Positions 25,809 through 40,253 are shown, counted from the stretch's first letter. The stretch is DNA of 64,000 nt from Dicaeum eximium (GCA_013396995.1 VWZP01009941.1:2582748-2646747); one strand, 5' to 3'. The notes: generated from the letters alone by a model not told the origin. Made by a program: numbers and translations.

Positions 25809-28800
25809 NGGTGTCCAAGTGCCTGGGTTGGCACTGAAGGTAGAATCCTGATCTCCCATGATGCTAGTGTGAATTTGCTTTCCTGTCTTCAGCTCACACT
25901 GCTTACCTTTCTTTGAGAGAAGAGCAAACTCACCAGTCTTGCTCCCTCCACACTCATTCTGTTAGGACTTCTTTCCTTGACTACAGCCAGATGCAGGTTA
26001 TCTTGAAACATTTTGCTGTCCATAGGAAGTAATCCAGTATGAGTCTGTATGTGGTGTCTCTCCTTTGACTCATTTGAGCAACTGTTCCCTCACATGCTCT
26101 AATATAAGCCTGATATATTTGCCTGCCCTGCTTTCCCTTCCTCACCCCAAAGAAGCCAAGGTGACAGAGATAATTATGATTTTGTCATAACCACTTAGAA
26201 TTTAAATGCAGGGTGTCTTCTGACAGGCTCTGAAAATCCACTGTGAACTGAGAGGTGTTTTTTGTACTAAAGTCCTCGTTATAGAGAGTTTGCTGCAGTT
26301 GCTCAGTGTCTCTGTTAACCACCTTCTTATGTTTCATTTCAGATGCAACAAATGTACCAATGCCACACTTGGAGAATTCTGGCTCCCTAGCTGAAGCATT
26401 TGATCAGATGTCTGGCAACATAAGTGATGATTCTTGACAAATTTTCCTGACAACAAATGGAAAAGAAGGAAAACATGTTACTTTTTGACTTCTAGAGCGA
26501 CATGGAAAGGGACACTGGAGTTTACAAAATGCATTCCGGAAAATGGAAGTTTGAAGATCACAAACTAAACTGATTTTCTGATTGCCAAGACAAGTCTAGG
26601 GAAGAGGAGAGAAAAACTATGGCAGGGAGACTGCATAATGGGGAAAAGAAGCTGGGAGAGCAAGAGTTGCAGCAGAAGTTGCTCAGGGAGTACATGCATT
26701 GCCCGAAGGCTGGCTGCACGGTATGTCCCTCTAAAGGTCCCTATGCATGGGCAGATGTACCAGCTGCTCAACACAGTGCTTTGGTAAGACCCAAGACCAT
26801 GTTTATGACCCTCTCTTCTGGGTCATCCACATGGTCCTCAGCCCTTACCTGTGATGGAAAGAAGGGGACAGGAATCCACACAATCCCTGTTTTCTTTTTG
26901 TACTGCTTGTTAATAATTACTTCCCAATTGCTGGAGCGTTCTGCTTGTTTCTCCCCTGGGGTTGTTTGCACAGCATGCTTTTTACAGTGCTCCTGCACCT
27001 TTTCTGTTTTAATAAATGTATTTTACAGAATTTCTTAGTCTGAGAAATAACTAAAGAATTTTAAAGCAATTTTAAGTGTTGAAGCATAGTTGCCCCTCTA
27101 CCTCAGTGTAGGACAGTATCCCTTATTTAAAATATGTCCTGGCATGAGCATTACCTTTGTTTGAACCTACCACTGTGACATATTGGAATCTTCTTCCCAA
27201 ATATAAGTTGAAAGTGTTCTCTTTCTTCTGTTCTGTAGATGCAGTTGCTTTTTCCAAGTCTCAGTTAGTCAAGCTGAAGATAGCAGCCTAGTTCTAAGCA
27301 TTGCATTTATCAGCTAATGTGTTCCTTTAAGTAGCCTGAGGAACTATTTCATATGAATTGGTCATTGCTGTTGTATTAACGAAAATATGATCAATAGAGA
27401 TCAGAGTCCCAGTTAAGCTTTTCCAGTGGAGTTATGTGATTTTTCCTTATAGTGGCAGTGAACATCTAAGTGAGTATCTTCTTTTGGGCCATGTGAAAAG
27501 AGCAGCTTTTGATTTGAATAGTTTGTAACATGAAGTTATATTCAGGTGACAACGAATCATGCCTTGATTTTGAAGTGCATCCTAGAAAGTGTTGGCCTTT
27601 TCATGGAAAGGCAGGATTTGGAAGAGCTCACAACTCTTCAGAGCTCTGGGAAGCCGTCTACAAAATGTTGACAAGCAGTTATCTACAAATGGTGGTCCAG
27701 GAGCTGTTGGATGGGTCCCCCGAAGTCTCTGTGCTCAGGATGTGTGGGCAAGCAGAAGGACCCAGGCTGAAACAGGGTGTCAGGGAGGAAGACATTACAC
27801 TGCTTACATTGGTGCAATGTAAATTCTCTGAGTGAGAAGATTTTTTGATCTGCGGAGTCTGGGCACGAAGCCTCTGCTGTATGCTTTGGCCCTCGTGCAG
27901 AGTGTGTTTGAAAATTTGACCTCATGAAAAGTGCTGATTACTGTTTTAAGATTTTGTGTTGACACTGCTATCTTTATTTTAATTTATTTTTAAACTGCTT
28001 TCTACAAACTGTTTCCTTACCTATATGTGCTTTGTTGTGCCAAAGAACAAATTTCCTCATAAAACACTTTTCAGTTGATGGACATAGTTAATTTAATACT
28101 ACACAAGCCATTAAAAAAACTCCAGTCCTTCTCTTTGTAAAAAAGGTTTCACTGTGTTGATGCATATGCCATCATTGCTCCCATTCACATGCAAGTCAAA
28201 AAGACATTGAACACATCACATATGGTTTTTGTCCCTTTTTCTGTGGTTGGGAAAGCACCAAAAACATTTACTTTGCAGTCTGTCGTGATCTGCACCAACT
28301 GTAGCCATGACTGCATAATTGTAATCCTGTAGAAAGTAGTGCTGGCTTGCAGGTGTACAGATACCCATGTGAACAGACAAATCTCCTTGTCTCTGCCCCA
28401 CAAAGGTGCAGGCACTTCAGTTCAGTGTTGGTTAGCACACAGGTAAATGTTCAGTGTTAATATGTTCTGTAGTCCTACAAAAAGACCCTGAGCCCTATTG
28501 AGACCTAAAGAACAAACATGCAGCAAGACATTGTTTTTATTCCAAATACATATGTAACTATCACAAGGTAGGAGGATGGCATGAGTCAAGAATAGATGCT
28601 TATTTGAGAAGGTATTAGCATTTCTTTGAAAATAAACCCCAGGTTTCCAAACTTCCTTCTAAACTGCTGATTCTGGCACTACTCTTCCTCTCCAGATGAC
28701 CAGTTGTGTACACCTGGCACTATAGTGACATGTTGAGTGTACTAGTATGGTTGGAAGTGAATTAATTCGCTTTGGAAATGGCACTTTGTGCTTTGCAGTT

Positions 28801-31445
28801 GTTTACATAGGACATCTTTATTGTGTTTTAATCTTATGGTTGCATGCTTATAAATGAGTGCTTTGTTTATGTTTAATATAAGAATTAGTGGCATCTAGGA
28901 AATAATAATGGGTTTACTCTTCATGATTAGTGGTGCTTACTGGTTTAGTTTAACTGCTCTGTCTATCTGTGAAACAGGTTGCCACTGAGAAATTTTAATT
29001 TAACCGAGACATGGGAATTAAAGTCTCTTAATTTTACTAACAAAATGAGGGTGAGAGGGAAGACAAAGACTGGATTTTATGGTAGTGTTAAGTGAATCAC
29101 TGATAAACCATAAAACTGTTTCATCTTTGTCAATTTGGGATCCATAACCATGATGTAGAGTTGTTATTTTTTGTGCAAGAGACGTTGCTCAGTGTATCAT
29201 AGCTTGTGTTTTCACATGGCAGAATGGAGGAATTCCATAGCTTTAGATTTCTGATCCATAATGTGTGAAATTTCAAAGGTTATGTTTCATTACATGAGTT
29301 TCAGAATGTAGACTTGACATTTGTGGAACAAGTAGAAATCTGGGACGATGTTGCTTAATGCAACCAAGTGTTACATGTCTTTGTTGATAATAACTTAATT
29401 TTTAACATTCTCAGCATGTCACGCATTTAAGCTCAAATGAAAGTGGTTTTCTGCATTAATGGTTTATCTATGTGCTCCATTTTTTCATTCTGCATTGAAA
29501 AGATGTGGGAAAGAAATATAACCAAAAAAATTGCCAAGCAGCAGTAAAATCAGAGCACAGAGGCTGACATTTTGCTTCTGGTGCTCTTTTTGGGAGGTAT
29601 TTTGCCCCCGTCTCCAGTTACATTTTAGTTTATATTGTTTCCTTTCATTCCTCCTTGAAAGATGACTTTATGAGTTTTTACTGAAGACAGTCAACCATTG
29701 TGCCACATGGGTGAAGAAGTCTTTCCTGTATTAAGATCAACTAAACATGAAATTATTATTCTTAAGAGCATATAACGGCATTCATGAAACCTCCAAAATT
29801 CTGCTATACTCCAGTAGGGATAGAAATTCCCTGAAAAAAGAAGGAACTTTGCTCTTGTCACCTCTTTATTTGAAAAAAAACCTCTTAGAACTAAAAGTTC
29901 TCTGTTAATTTCATGGTGTTTTCCTTTTGCCATCTATCTTTAGAGTTTATGTTTTCTTAGTTCTCATATTTTTATTTTATTATGAATTCTTTGGATGAAA
30001 ATGGATTGATAGTTTACTTAAAGATTTTGGCAATAAAAATAACTTCGTTAAACCAAATAATTATGCCAAGTGCTGTATAATGACCATGGCAGTGTTATTC
30101 AACAGATGGTCACAGGTTCATTTTTATGAATGGGAATACTGGGAATTCTCCATACTCATTATGTGCGAGAGATTCACAGATGTCCTTTGCAAATCTGCTT
30201 GTGAAAGGCTGGATGTAAGTATTATATTTTGGTGGTAATTTTAAGAGAGCTTGTAATGTTTTAACTTGTATATTACATGAACTTTCATTTCCTTTCTTTT
30301 TTTAATTTATTTGTTGTACAAATAGGATGCTAGTAATGTCTTACAGAATACTTCAACAGTGATCAGTTCTAGATATTTAAAACGTGCAGCTTTTTTAACT
30401 CAAGCATTTAGCATTAAGTGATTGAATGCATTTGAAATGTAAGCATAGAGTCTCATTAAAGAAAAATATTCTTTATTTAAGCTATCATATGCACTATATG
30501 TGTTTTTTTTTCTAATTTACCATAGTGAAAATGACACCTCACCATTTGGTAAAATCATCATCTGTTTCTTGCAGTTCTTCAGGAATTCCAGCTAGGAGGT
30601 TATATATCTCTAAATACGGATGAGATGGAACAGGCTGTGTCAGTGAAAGATGGCAATGTAGTATGTGTTAGTTACTGTTTCTGTATCTACAGTGATATCT
30701 GGAACCATTTTTCCGTGGAATAAGTTGCAACATTTCTCATTTTCTTCAGTGCTAGTTATAAATTTGATTTATTTGGTAGTGGTGAGTAGGAAAGCACTAA
30801 ATTAGCTTGGCACACTAAAAGCTCAGTATAGCAGGCATTTGGTGCATGTTTCACTTGGAGTAATCTCATTGACTTCCCAGCTAAGTAGAATTAATCTTGG
30901 GTTACAAGATTCTTGTCTTATCCTACAGTAGTCTTGTATTCTGAAATGAATGACCCTCAGGCTAGGTGTAGAGAAGTTATATATTTGTCCTCAGTGGAGA
31001 CTACAGAGATTGTCCTTCTTTTATACTTAACTCCTTCTGGTGTTTGGCTTCCCTTGTAACTGGATGTCAGTCAGCAGTTTCTCCCACTGATGGCTTGCTC
31101 CTAGTGTTGTCTTGCAAATACTTGTCTGTCCAAAATTTCAGATCCTGCAGGTTCAAATTCAGAGGAGAATTTAACACAAAAGTGTGGTGATTAGCTGGGC
31201 ATATCACAACAAGAATGTCTGTGCAGCGTCTCAGCCATCTCTTTACCCTGCAAATCATATGTTAGATCATTTACTTGGTATCTTTGTAACCTCTTCCCCT
31301 ATCTCATATCTTCCATTTGACAAATGAAAAGACAAGCGTGGGGAAGGTGATGTGTCCATTCTCTGTACCCAGGGTAATTCATTGGTATTCTGTTAACTTT
31401 GTATTAAAAGTTTTACTTAGATTAAACGTCCACATTGTGGGAGGG

Positions 31446-31531
31446 TTGGTTTGTTTTGTTGTTTGTATTTGGTTTTTTGTTTGTTTGTTTGGGTTTTTCT
31501 TGTTGGTTTTGGGTTTTTTGTCCTCCAGGTG
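31446..31531. repeat. TTTG-rich low-complexity tract
   Basis: Repeated GTTTG/TTTG units (for example TTTGTTTGTTTGTTTGGG) give a T/G-only stretch of roughly 85 bases with few other bases. The frame spanning it is a compositional artefact. Confidence 0.8.
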
Positions 31532-34012
31532 TGTGTAGCTTTCCTGTCAGCTTGATGTTCAGACTTAACTTGGGCCCTTTTTGGTGATCAGCTCCTTGCA
31601 CTGTGAAACTGGAGGAGCTGGGGGAGGGACTGGCAGTGAATCAATATATGTTAGGGAGAAAGAAACCCTGAAAAACAACTGTTTGTCAATGGGAAATGGT
31701 GTCTTTAAGGTTTGTGCTTGACCCTCACATACAGAGGTGCTTAGGCTGTAGCTCGAGAAGTGTGTTATACCTCAATGTAAATGGTTCTGCTAGCTTTGTC
31801 TGCTCCCAGCTGTATTTCCTCATCTGACTGTCCAGAGAGTGTCATGCTTTAGTGCTCCATGGGCATGAGTTGGCCTGTGCTTCTTGCAAATGCCAGATCA
31901 GTTGCATAAACGTGTGCTTAAGGACCACAGGGGGCCTGCCAGTAACAAAATAGAAGGTAAGTGGTGCTCCTGACAAATATTGGGTACTGCTGCCCTCGCT
32001 CCAGCAGCACGTGTGTCACCTGAGGAGTACAAACACTGAGTGCCTGTCACTGGTGGTGGATACACTGCTGGTTCCTTTCTCTCCTTCATGGGAGTTCAGT
32101 CTAAGCATTGAAAAGCAACTGTGAGGCTTGACAAAGAATCTGCCTCTGCCACAGTGCTGTATAAGTATGGTGTTTCCATATGGTTGCTGGCAGCAAGGCT
32201 ATGGACCCTTGGTAAGAGGTGGAAATTGTCTTGGAAAGTCAGGAGGAGGCAGGAGGACAACATGGAGCATTGTTTGAGCTCTAACCATTTGCCTTGGGTG
32301 GAGGAAGTGAGGATGACATGAGACAAATCAGGCTGTGGGGCACCATGATCCGAAGTTTGGGTTGTGGTTATATTGGTTATTTGGTAGTGCAGGCATTACC
32401 AGTGTTTTTAGTTAATTTTTAGTGAACTGTTTCCCACTGTCTTCATGGTATTACTCTTAATTAAGGATCACCTGATTTGACACTTAGGGTAATTTTTGGA
32501 ATTTTGAGGAATTTTTGAGAAATGTTAACGCTTGAGAATTTTCTGTCCACAAGTCTGGCTGTGCTTCCTCGATACCAGTATGAAATTTCTGTCTCAAAAA
32601 TGTTTGAAGTATAGACTGTTCTTTATGGCTTTCTGCTGCTCCTTTGGTTCAGTGGAGATCTGACCAGCTTCCTCTCTTTGTTTGATTTCAGGTGTTCTAA
32701 TTTGTTTTTTATTGCACAGTGCTTACATGTCTTTTAAGAAGTACAATAAAATGGGTTAATCCATGAAATAGCTTCTATGTGGCCTGGTGTATTTTACGTT
32801 GTGTAGCGTGTTATTTAGAGGAATAGACCAATATTGATTTCTTTTTTCCTATTATTTAGCTATGTGAACAATTTGGAAAGGTATTACAATCCGTTAAAGT
32901 TATAGACTTAAACCTTATAGGGCATCAGTCATTCGTGCTCATAAACCTATCGGGATAATTCATATCAAATATGTTCCTTGTTGATATGGTATTACTTTAA
33001 TAAATCCCCCAAGTTCATAACACAAATCACAGTTGTAAAAATAGAGTGCACAGTAAGAATGGAGAAAAATATACAGGAGGCTAGGAGAGATCTGTATTAA
33101 TCCCAGCCCATTCTGATTAATTCCAGAATTTTAATGCTTGCAGATGTATTAATTGGCAGGTATTCATATTTTTATGTTTTAAGACCTTTTGAATGAGATA
33201 TTATTTTCCATATAAAACAGTCTGATGGGTATTTTCTATTTCTAATCTGTAGATATTTTATATTACATTATCAGCTCTGTATTTGATACATTTATGAAAC
33301 ACAAAGCACTACCATTTGTAGAGATTTATTCGTGTATCATTTTTCCCCAGATTTGCCAGAACACCATCATGTTCGTGTTCTGAAGGTTAATGCCCAAAGT
33401 CAAACAGACAGAAGCCAAATGCTGCAAGGTTTCCAAGATTAGGACTGATTCCCTTCACGAAAATAAATGATTCCTGCCATGTTCAGTGATTTTGTGCAGC
33501 ACTACTCACGGCTGAGTGAGTGCATCAATACTGTAGTCCTTACATGCTGTACATACTGATGACACTCTGTGTTAACTTGATTGACTGAGCAGTATACTGG
33601 AGAGGATGCACCTGCGAGAGATGTGCAGACATATATATTCTTATTCTGGTTTTGAAACATTTTGGGTTTACTTTTTTTTTTTTTGGAAGTCTTAGTTTCA
33701 CATTTCATGGGTTATCATGTTGTGCTGTTAAGGTAGAACAAACAGTTACGTGCTTCTTTGTTGTCAAAGCTGGATTGGAAAATGATCTAAGGTTCATCTT
33801 CTTTCTCTATAAAAAAAAAGGAGAAAAAGCCTGATTTTGTATTTTAAAAGAAAATGACATAAAGAGGACGAGTGTGAAGTCTGGCAAGTCAGTAGCTGTG
33901 TAAATTATGCTTATTTTGGGGATTCAGTTTAATGGTAGAGAAATGTCATGTGTAATTCACTTATAAGCATTATTTTTTGCTACAGTTTTATGTTTTGTTA
34001 TCGTTTTTGTAG

Positions 34013-35049
<1,037 letters not shown>

Positions 35050-35169
35050 GATCTGAATCTAAAAATGGTGAAGCAGATGGTTCGGATAAAGAGATGAAAC
35101 ATGGGCAAAAGTCTCCAACTGGAAAACAAACAAGCCAGCACTTAAAGAGGCTAAAAAAATCTGGTTTAG
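35050..35169 (+). CDS. ASXL3: ASXL3 internal exon (probably exon 7): Lys/Ser-rich linker before DEUBAD
   Basis: Two bases complete a glycine, then 39 codons run SESKNGEADGSDKEMKHGQK to HLKRLKKSGL, with one base of a further glycine. The acceptor is TTTTTCCAAAG at 35049; the donor is TTAG|GTGAGT at 35170. It enters and leaves in phase 1. The peptide is very rich in Lys, Ser, Gly and Gln and should be disordered, and HLKRLKKSGL is another basic patch just before the BAP1-binding region. The reading frame is also open upstream of the acceptor. A second AG at 34979-34980 would give a 69-nt in-frame longer form (see findings). I prefer 35050 because its product matches the known family sequence without an insertion. 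Confidence 0.94.
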
Positions 35170-36734
35170 GTGAGTAGGAATAAAATAAATATCTTACTTG
35201 TAATACTGATATTTTTCTAAACTCTGTGTTCTCTTGGAAAGTTTTATTTTTCTGTTTACCTGTCCCTTTTTCAAACTCAGCAGCTGACCCTTTCTCAAGA
35301 AGACATCTTTCTGTCTACCTGGAAAATCCATGGTCAGTTTTTTTTTTTCATCCTCAGTGGTTGCTTTTTAAAGTTTGACAGACCTAAGCAATTGCAGGCA
35401 GAGAGGTGATTTAGCAATTAGATTCTGATTGTTATGTAATGATTTTTTGGGGGATGGGGGTGGTGTGTAACAGATATTCTTTCTTCATGGTGAATTTGCT
35501 TGCCTAATGTGCATTTATTCCCAGAGATAGTAGCATATTTGCTTACATGCTTGCCCAATTAGAAGTTAACATTCACTTTTCTTCATTTGCACTATTGCAT
35601 TTCATATAGAGATATGGCATAAAAGTTTTGGTTGGTTCTTCTTCTTTGGTTGATTTAGTTCTTCAGTTGGATCTGTAACTATTTTGAAGCTACATCTCTT
35701 GAGGTGGTAGATATAGTTTCTGGTTTTATTTTCCGTGGGTTTTTTAGTGAGGTTCATGGATCATGTTCTGTAATTAACAAAGAATTTTCTCTCAAGAGAT
35801 GCTAAGAGTAAATTCTAAATCTCCATGTGATAGGCAGATTTTCCTGCTCTGCATGAAATTTAATTGGAAAAGTTCCCTAGGGAGCACAAAATGTAGTGTT
35901 CACTAAGACTCTTGTCTCTGCTTAAGTGAAGTCAAATAATGACATAACTGTTTCTTTATCTTTACAAAGTACTTTTTGCATTCAGCAGAATGCTGAATCA
36001 TTTAGAGAAGTATTTTGCAATGTGGCCATGTTGGAAAAGATAACAAACAAGCTTTTTGTAGTGGCCAAATCCTAAAAGTTATTTTATGTCTGTCTTTGTG
36101 GGGATAAGATTGTTCTTTATTAATCATCCAGCCTAGTCATATTTTTATATCTAATGATCCTGTAAAATAGCTCCAAGGCACTTTACTTCCTAAATGCCAT
36201 AGGAGAGTTGTTAAATGTGCTGTTGCCAGTTCTTGGCAGTGTAACCTATGAGCCTTATTGTATCACAGCCTCCCATTAAACTGTACTTTGGTTTCATACA
36301 TGGTCTTCCTGCAGGTTATCAATCAGTCCCATGTGGATAGCTAGTTCTCTATGTTGATCCAACATCATTATTCAAAATAGACAATACTCCTTCAGTATTA
36401 CAGCTTTTGCTATGCAAAGTTATATTCAATGTTAGATGATTTCCTGTAATTTTTCTCTACGTTTGAGACTGAGATACATCAGTTCAAGTATACATTCCTC
36501 CCCATCTTCAGATATGACATCAACTTTTGGGTCATGATGTCAAAGTAATTCATTAGGGATTTTTTGGTAGATTTTGGAAAATAAATCTACTGGCCTTTTG
36601 GGACACCACACATGGAGTGCAGGGAACTTTGTATAAGGTTTAAGGGTTTCTCTTCTTGTACCTCCTGAAATTTTTCTCCCATGACATCACATTTCTTGAC
36701 ATGCTGGAAGTGCAGTTGTAGAGCTGAGTTGTTA

Positions 36735-37390
36735 AAAAATGAGGTTCATGGACAGAAGCTCTCTAACTAATTAAAGTTAGGCAGTGGTATGTATTTATTG
36801 GCACCGGTGGACGGCACAGGAGTAGTCTCTGAAAGGTGTGACCATGCCGTACAAGGGTCTTTGCTTTCTATTTATTTCCCAAAATAATGCATATGCATAA
36901 CCTCAATACTTCCCATCTCCACTTTGTATTGAAATGAGGTCATTAGTCCTCCACGTGTGAGCAATTCTTCTCTTGAGTTGGGTTGGTGGTCTCGAATTGG
37001 GTCAGTGGTCCAGGGATGAAGTCAGGAAAGTCTTCATCAGGTCTCTGTGACCCTCTGGCACAATCCAATGCCCCCTGCTTCGTGGTGGATTAACACAGAG
37101 TCCAGGTGCTGGGCATTGTTCTACTGGTTTCAGTATGTTCTTATGATGGTTCACTTGCTCCACTTCTCTCTACAAATAAGCTCAAAATATAACAATTAGC
37201 TTTAGTCTAAATATCTAATAATCACTAACCTATCATTTGTGTATCTAACTTTAATATAAATTGGTTCTAATCCTAAGCTAAAATCTTAATCCTTTAAAAT
37301 CATGATTTAGAGCAGCTTTGAGAAAGGGTCCAGGGTCCTGTGTAGTGCACAATTCAGGTCCAGGTGTTTGATTGTCTGAAACTCTGCTGA
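36735..37390 (-). mobile_element. Probable endogenous retroviral LTR, minus strand
   Basis: Read on the minus strand, the end of this region gives a polyadenylation signal in GGTGCCAATAAATACATACC just after GTGCCGTCCACC, then a short U5-like stretch ending near 36735. The upstream part has GCATATGCATTATTTTGGG and GTACGGCATGGTCACACC, resembling U3/R of avian ERV LTRs I recall. The left boundary (U5 end) is better supported than the right one. No retroviral coding sequence is seen beside it. Confidence 0.55.
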
Positions 37391-39194
37391 TCTGCCCAAC
37401 TTTTGCTACATGTTGTGTCTTTCTGAGCTCTGATTAAATAAGATTACCTTTTTTCCCTTTTAGTTAACAGATTCTGCCAACTGTGTGATTTCTGTCCTTT
37501 TTCTGTTTTCATTTTTATATCTTGATGTAGAACCACGGTGCTTCCATCTCCTTATGGTTATTTCTCTACGTTGAGGAGTAAACTCTTATTTCTGCAAGCC
37601 TGGGTTTTTTTCTTGTCTTACAGTTTCTATTTCTGATCTGGACAGTGATACCCCTGAACTACATAAGGATTCAAAATGTCTTTCTCTGTGGAAAACAACA
37701 TAAAAAACATTGGCACATGTTTTGGCATAAAGTCTTCTCAGAGCTATGATTAGTGATGCAGTAGTGTCATACTTCCATGCTGCTCCCAAATACTTCACTA
37801 AATCTTATTACAAACTTGGGACCTGCTATACAGATCCTAAATTAGCCATAGGAAGGGTGCAGGAGAGAGAATTTGTTGTTTTTCTGAACAGATTTTGAGT
37901 TTTTTTTTTTTAGTAGGACTGTGGTGGACATCCATAGTTTGCTACTGGCCTAGAAGCAATACACACATTTCTTCCAGAAGCTGATAAAACTTGCATAGTG
38001 TTCTGTAAGTGATAACAGGTTAAATAAATCAGAAAATGTAGGTTTGACTCTTTGTCTTGGGCTTTTCATGCTATGAGAATATCTGCCACTGGAGGATGTT
38101 ACTGATTTTTCAGTCATGTATCTTATTTCACTTTGGATTATCTCTGTGTGTATGCCTTCCCATAGGATATGCAGCACTAGCTGGGGAAAATGTTGCTCTA
38201 ATTTGGAGTCACTTAGAAGATGGAGATATGTATTTTGTATTGATTAAAGAAGAGAATGTACATACAGGCATTAAAATTCAATACATCATACAACTTGTGT
38301 TATGCTCAGGGACTGTGTTCTTTTTACATTTATATTTAGTGGGTGGAACAGATGGTGAGGGTAGTTTATTGTGATGCATTCATGAAAATGGGCACTTCTT
38401 CCATGCAATTGTCCTGTATAACAGGGCATTCATTTGTTGGTAATGGAGTCTTTGCTGTACTGAAATAGAGTGTGTTAGAAATATGTGTTGGAAAAGGTTA
38501 TCCTGTGCTGAGTTCAATGTAGTCCTTGCCTCATTCAGTTACTATCAGCTGCTGAAAAATAAAATAAAATTACAAGAATGTTAACTGGAGGCTGTGACTG
38601 AAGTGAAGCTTTTAGAATTTACAAATCTTCATTTTCTTGTATATGTATATTTTGTAGTTGCAGACTTTCAGGAAAGAGACCACCATAGGTCTTCTAAGAA
38701 ATCTAAAGCATAACTGCATTCCTTCTATTAATGTTATTGTTAAGTAGCTTGCAGCATTTGAGACATTCCTAATAATCAGTATGCCTAAATTTTCTCATTT
38801 TTAAAACATATTTATTCTTCTTAACATGTCAGTTTTAATTGTTGCTGAGAGGTCCTGTGTAAATGGACCAAATGACATATGCCAAATGCCATCATTCATC
38901 ATAGCAGTGGAATAATCTTTTAATCACTTTTTTAGAGATTCTGATTGAGTTTGTGTTTTATATAGTTCAGACCCCTCTTATACCATTTTTGAAATATTTG
39001 AAAGTACAACAGACTGAAACCTGAAGAAGTTTCCTGGGAGGGGTTAGAAGCTTTTGAGTTTTTCCAGCTACCTGGGCTTTGATATGTTAAGACTCAGAGG
39101 AAAAAAAGGATTGTAGCAATATAAAAATACCTTGAAGCAGGTAGCTCTTTAAGAAGCTTTAAAAAATATTTTCTAAATATTGTCCTAGAAATAC

Positions 39195-39560
39195 TAACAA
39201 AATCAGACCAGACAGGATCTCCAATGGTCATCTAATTTGTTCATCAGTTATAGGTCAAAATCAGATATGTATCTGTCATTACTGACAGGTATTTGTCTAA
39301 CATATTCTTAAAAGATTTTCACTGATGGAGACTTTAATACCTCTCTGTGGATCTAATCTAATTAGACCCTATGGATCTAATCCTTGTTCTTGGTGGTTGA
39401 AAGCTTTCTTTTCCCAGTTAGATATATTCTTCACAGTAAGATATATTTCTTACTGTGCAAGAGTTTAAGCTGATAGCCTTTCTGTTCACTGTGTAAAATA
39501 AGAAGACATTATTCTGTAGTGCTGTGCATGAGCCATATATGTATTTCCCTTTCTCTCTGC
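39195..39560 (-). mobile_element. Old CR1-like remnant, minus strand
   Basis: The + strand runs ATCTCCAATGGTCATCTAAT, then TTCTTAAAAGATTTTCACTG with ATGGAGACTTTAATACCTCT, then GTTAGATATATTC. This follows, with much decay, the antisense 3' part of ancient CR1 elements (CCAATGACGGGGACTCCAC-like order). Identity is by pattern memory only. Confidence 0.5.
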
Positions 39561-40253
39561 TGAGTCTTTATCTTACTCCTGGGTTTGTATAGTTCCTCAC
39601 ATACTTTATTTACTTATCTCACAATTCCTGCTGCTGCCTTCCGTGTATTGATCATTTTAAATCTTAGTTCTTAGGAAAATTCTGAAAAATGCTTTTGTTT
39701 TTTGTTGTTAATGTTTTCAGACATTAACATATTAAATATTCTCATCTCTTTGATCACTCTCTATTCACACAGGTAGTTTTAGCAGGTGCAATGGGACAAG
39801 TTGAGTAGGCCATAGGGCACTGCTGATGGTAAAAGAGAAACTGTCCATAATGATTGATTGACATCAGCCTCATCAAGCAGCCTTTTGCTTGAAAATAGGT
39901 GCTTATATAATTGTTGTTGATGGCATGACGGGATTATTTTCTGCAGCTGTTGAGTTGAGTTGGTCTCAAGCTGGAAGAAAGAATATGGCAGCTGTGATGT
40001 TGATTGGAACCTCAAGAGGTCAAGAGATGAATAAAATATTTTATATTCAAGAGACAAATATAAAATATTTGTTATTATTATACAAATATAAAAGCTGTTA
40101 AGACACCTAGAAAAGGCTGTCTTACCTTCTCAGAGTACCATTTCTCTAGAGCTTATTGTATTATACAATAAAAGCTAAAAACTTAAAAAGAAGGTTTGTT
40201 CCTGCTCTCTTCCTTTATTTATGTTTAAAGTTATTTCTGTTTATTTACTCCAG

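Larger units (their letters stand above)
21703..34012 (+). other. ASXL3: ASXL3 intron (12.3 kb)
   Basis: Contains a CTTT microsatellite ending in an ambiguous base and a TTTG-rich tract near 31.45 kb. Three exon-like open segments begin behind good acceptors at 26343, 30575 and 33351 (see findings). AATAAA signals occur at 27011-27016 and 33462-33467. I see no recognisable LINE or LTR in it. Confidence 0.85.
35170..40253 (+). other. ASXL3: ASXL3 intron (5.1 kb)
   Basis: Holds an LTR-like sequence on the minus strand (36.7-37.4 kb) and an old CR1-like minus-strand remnant (39.2-39.6 kb) that includes a perfect 10-bp hairpin. The remainder is AT-rich without a recognised feature. Confidence 0.87.

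Noticed and set aside
31140..31165. tRNA B-box-like GGTTCAAATTC
   Set aside because: No acceptor stem, anticodon arm or A-box could be placed around it.
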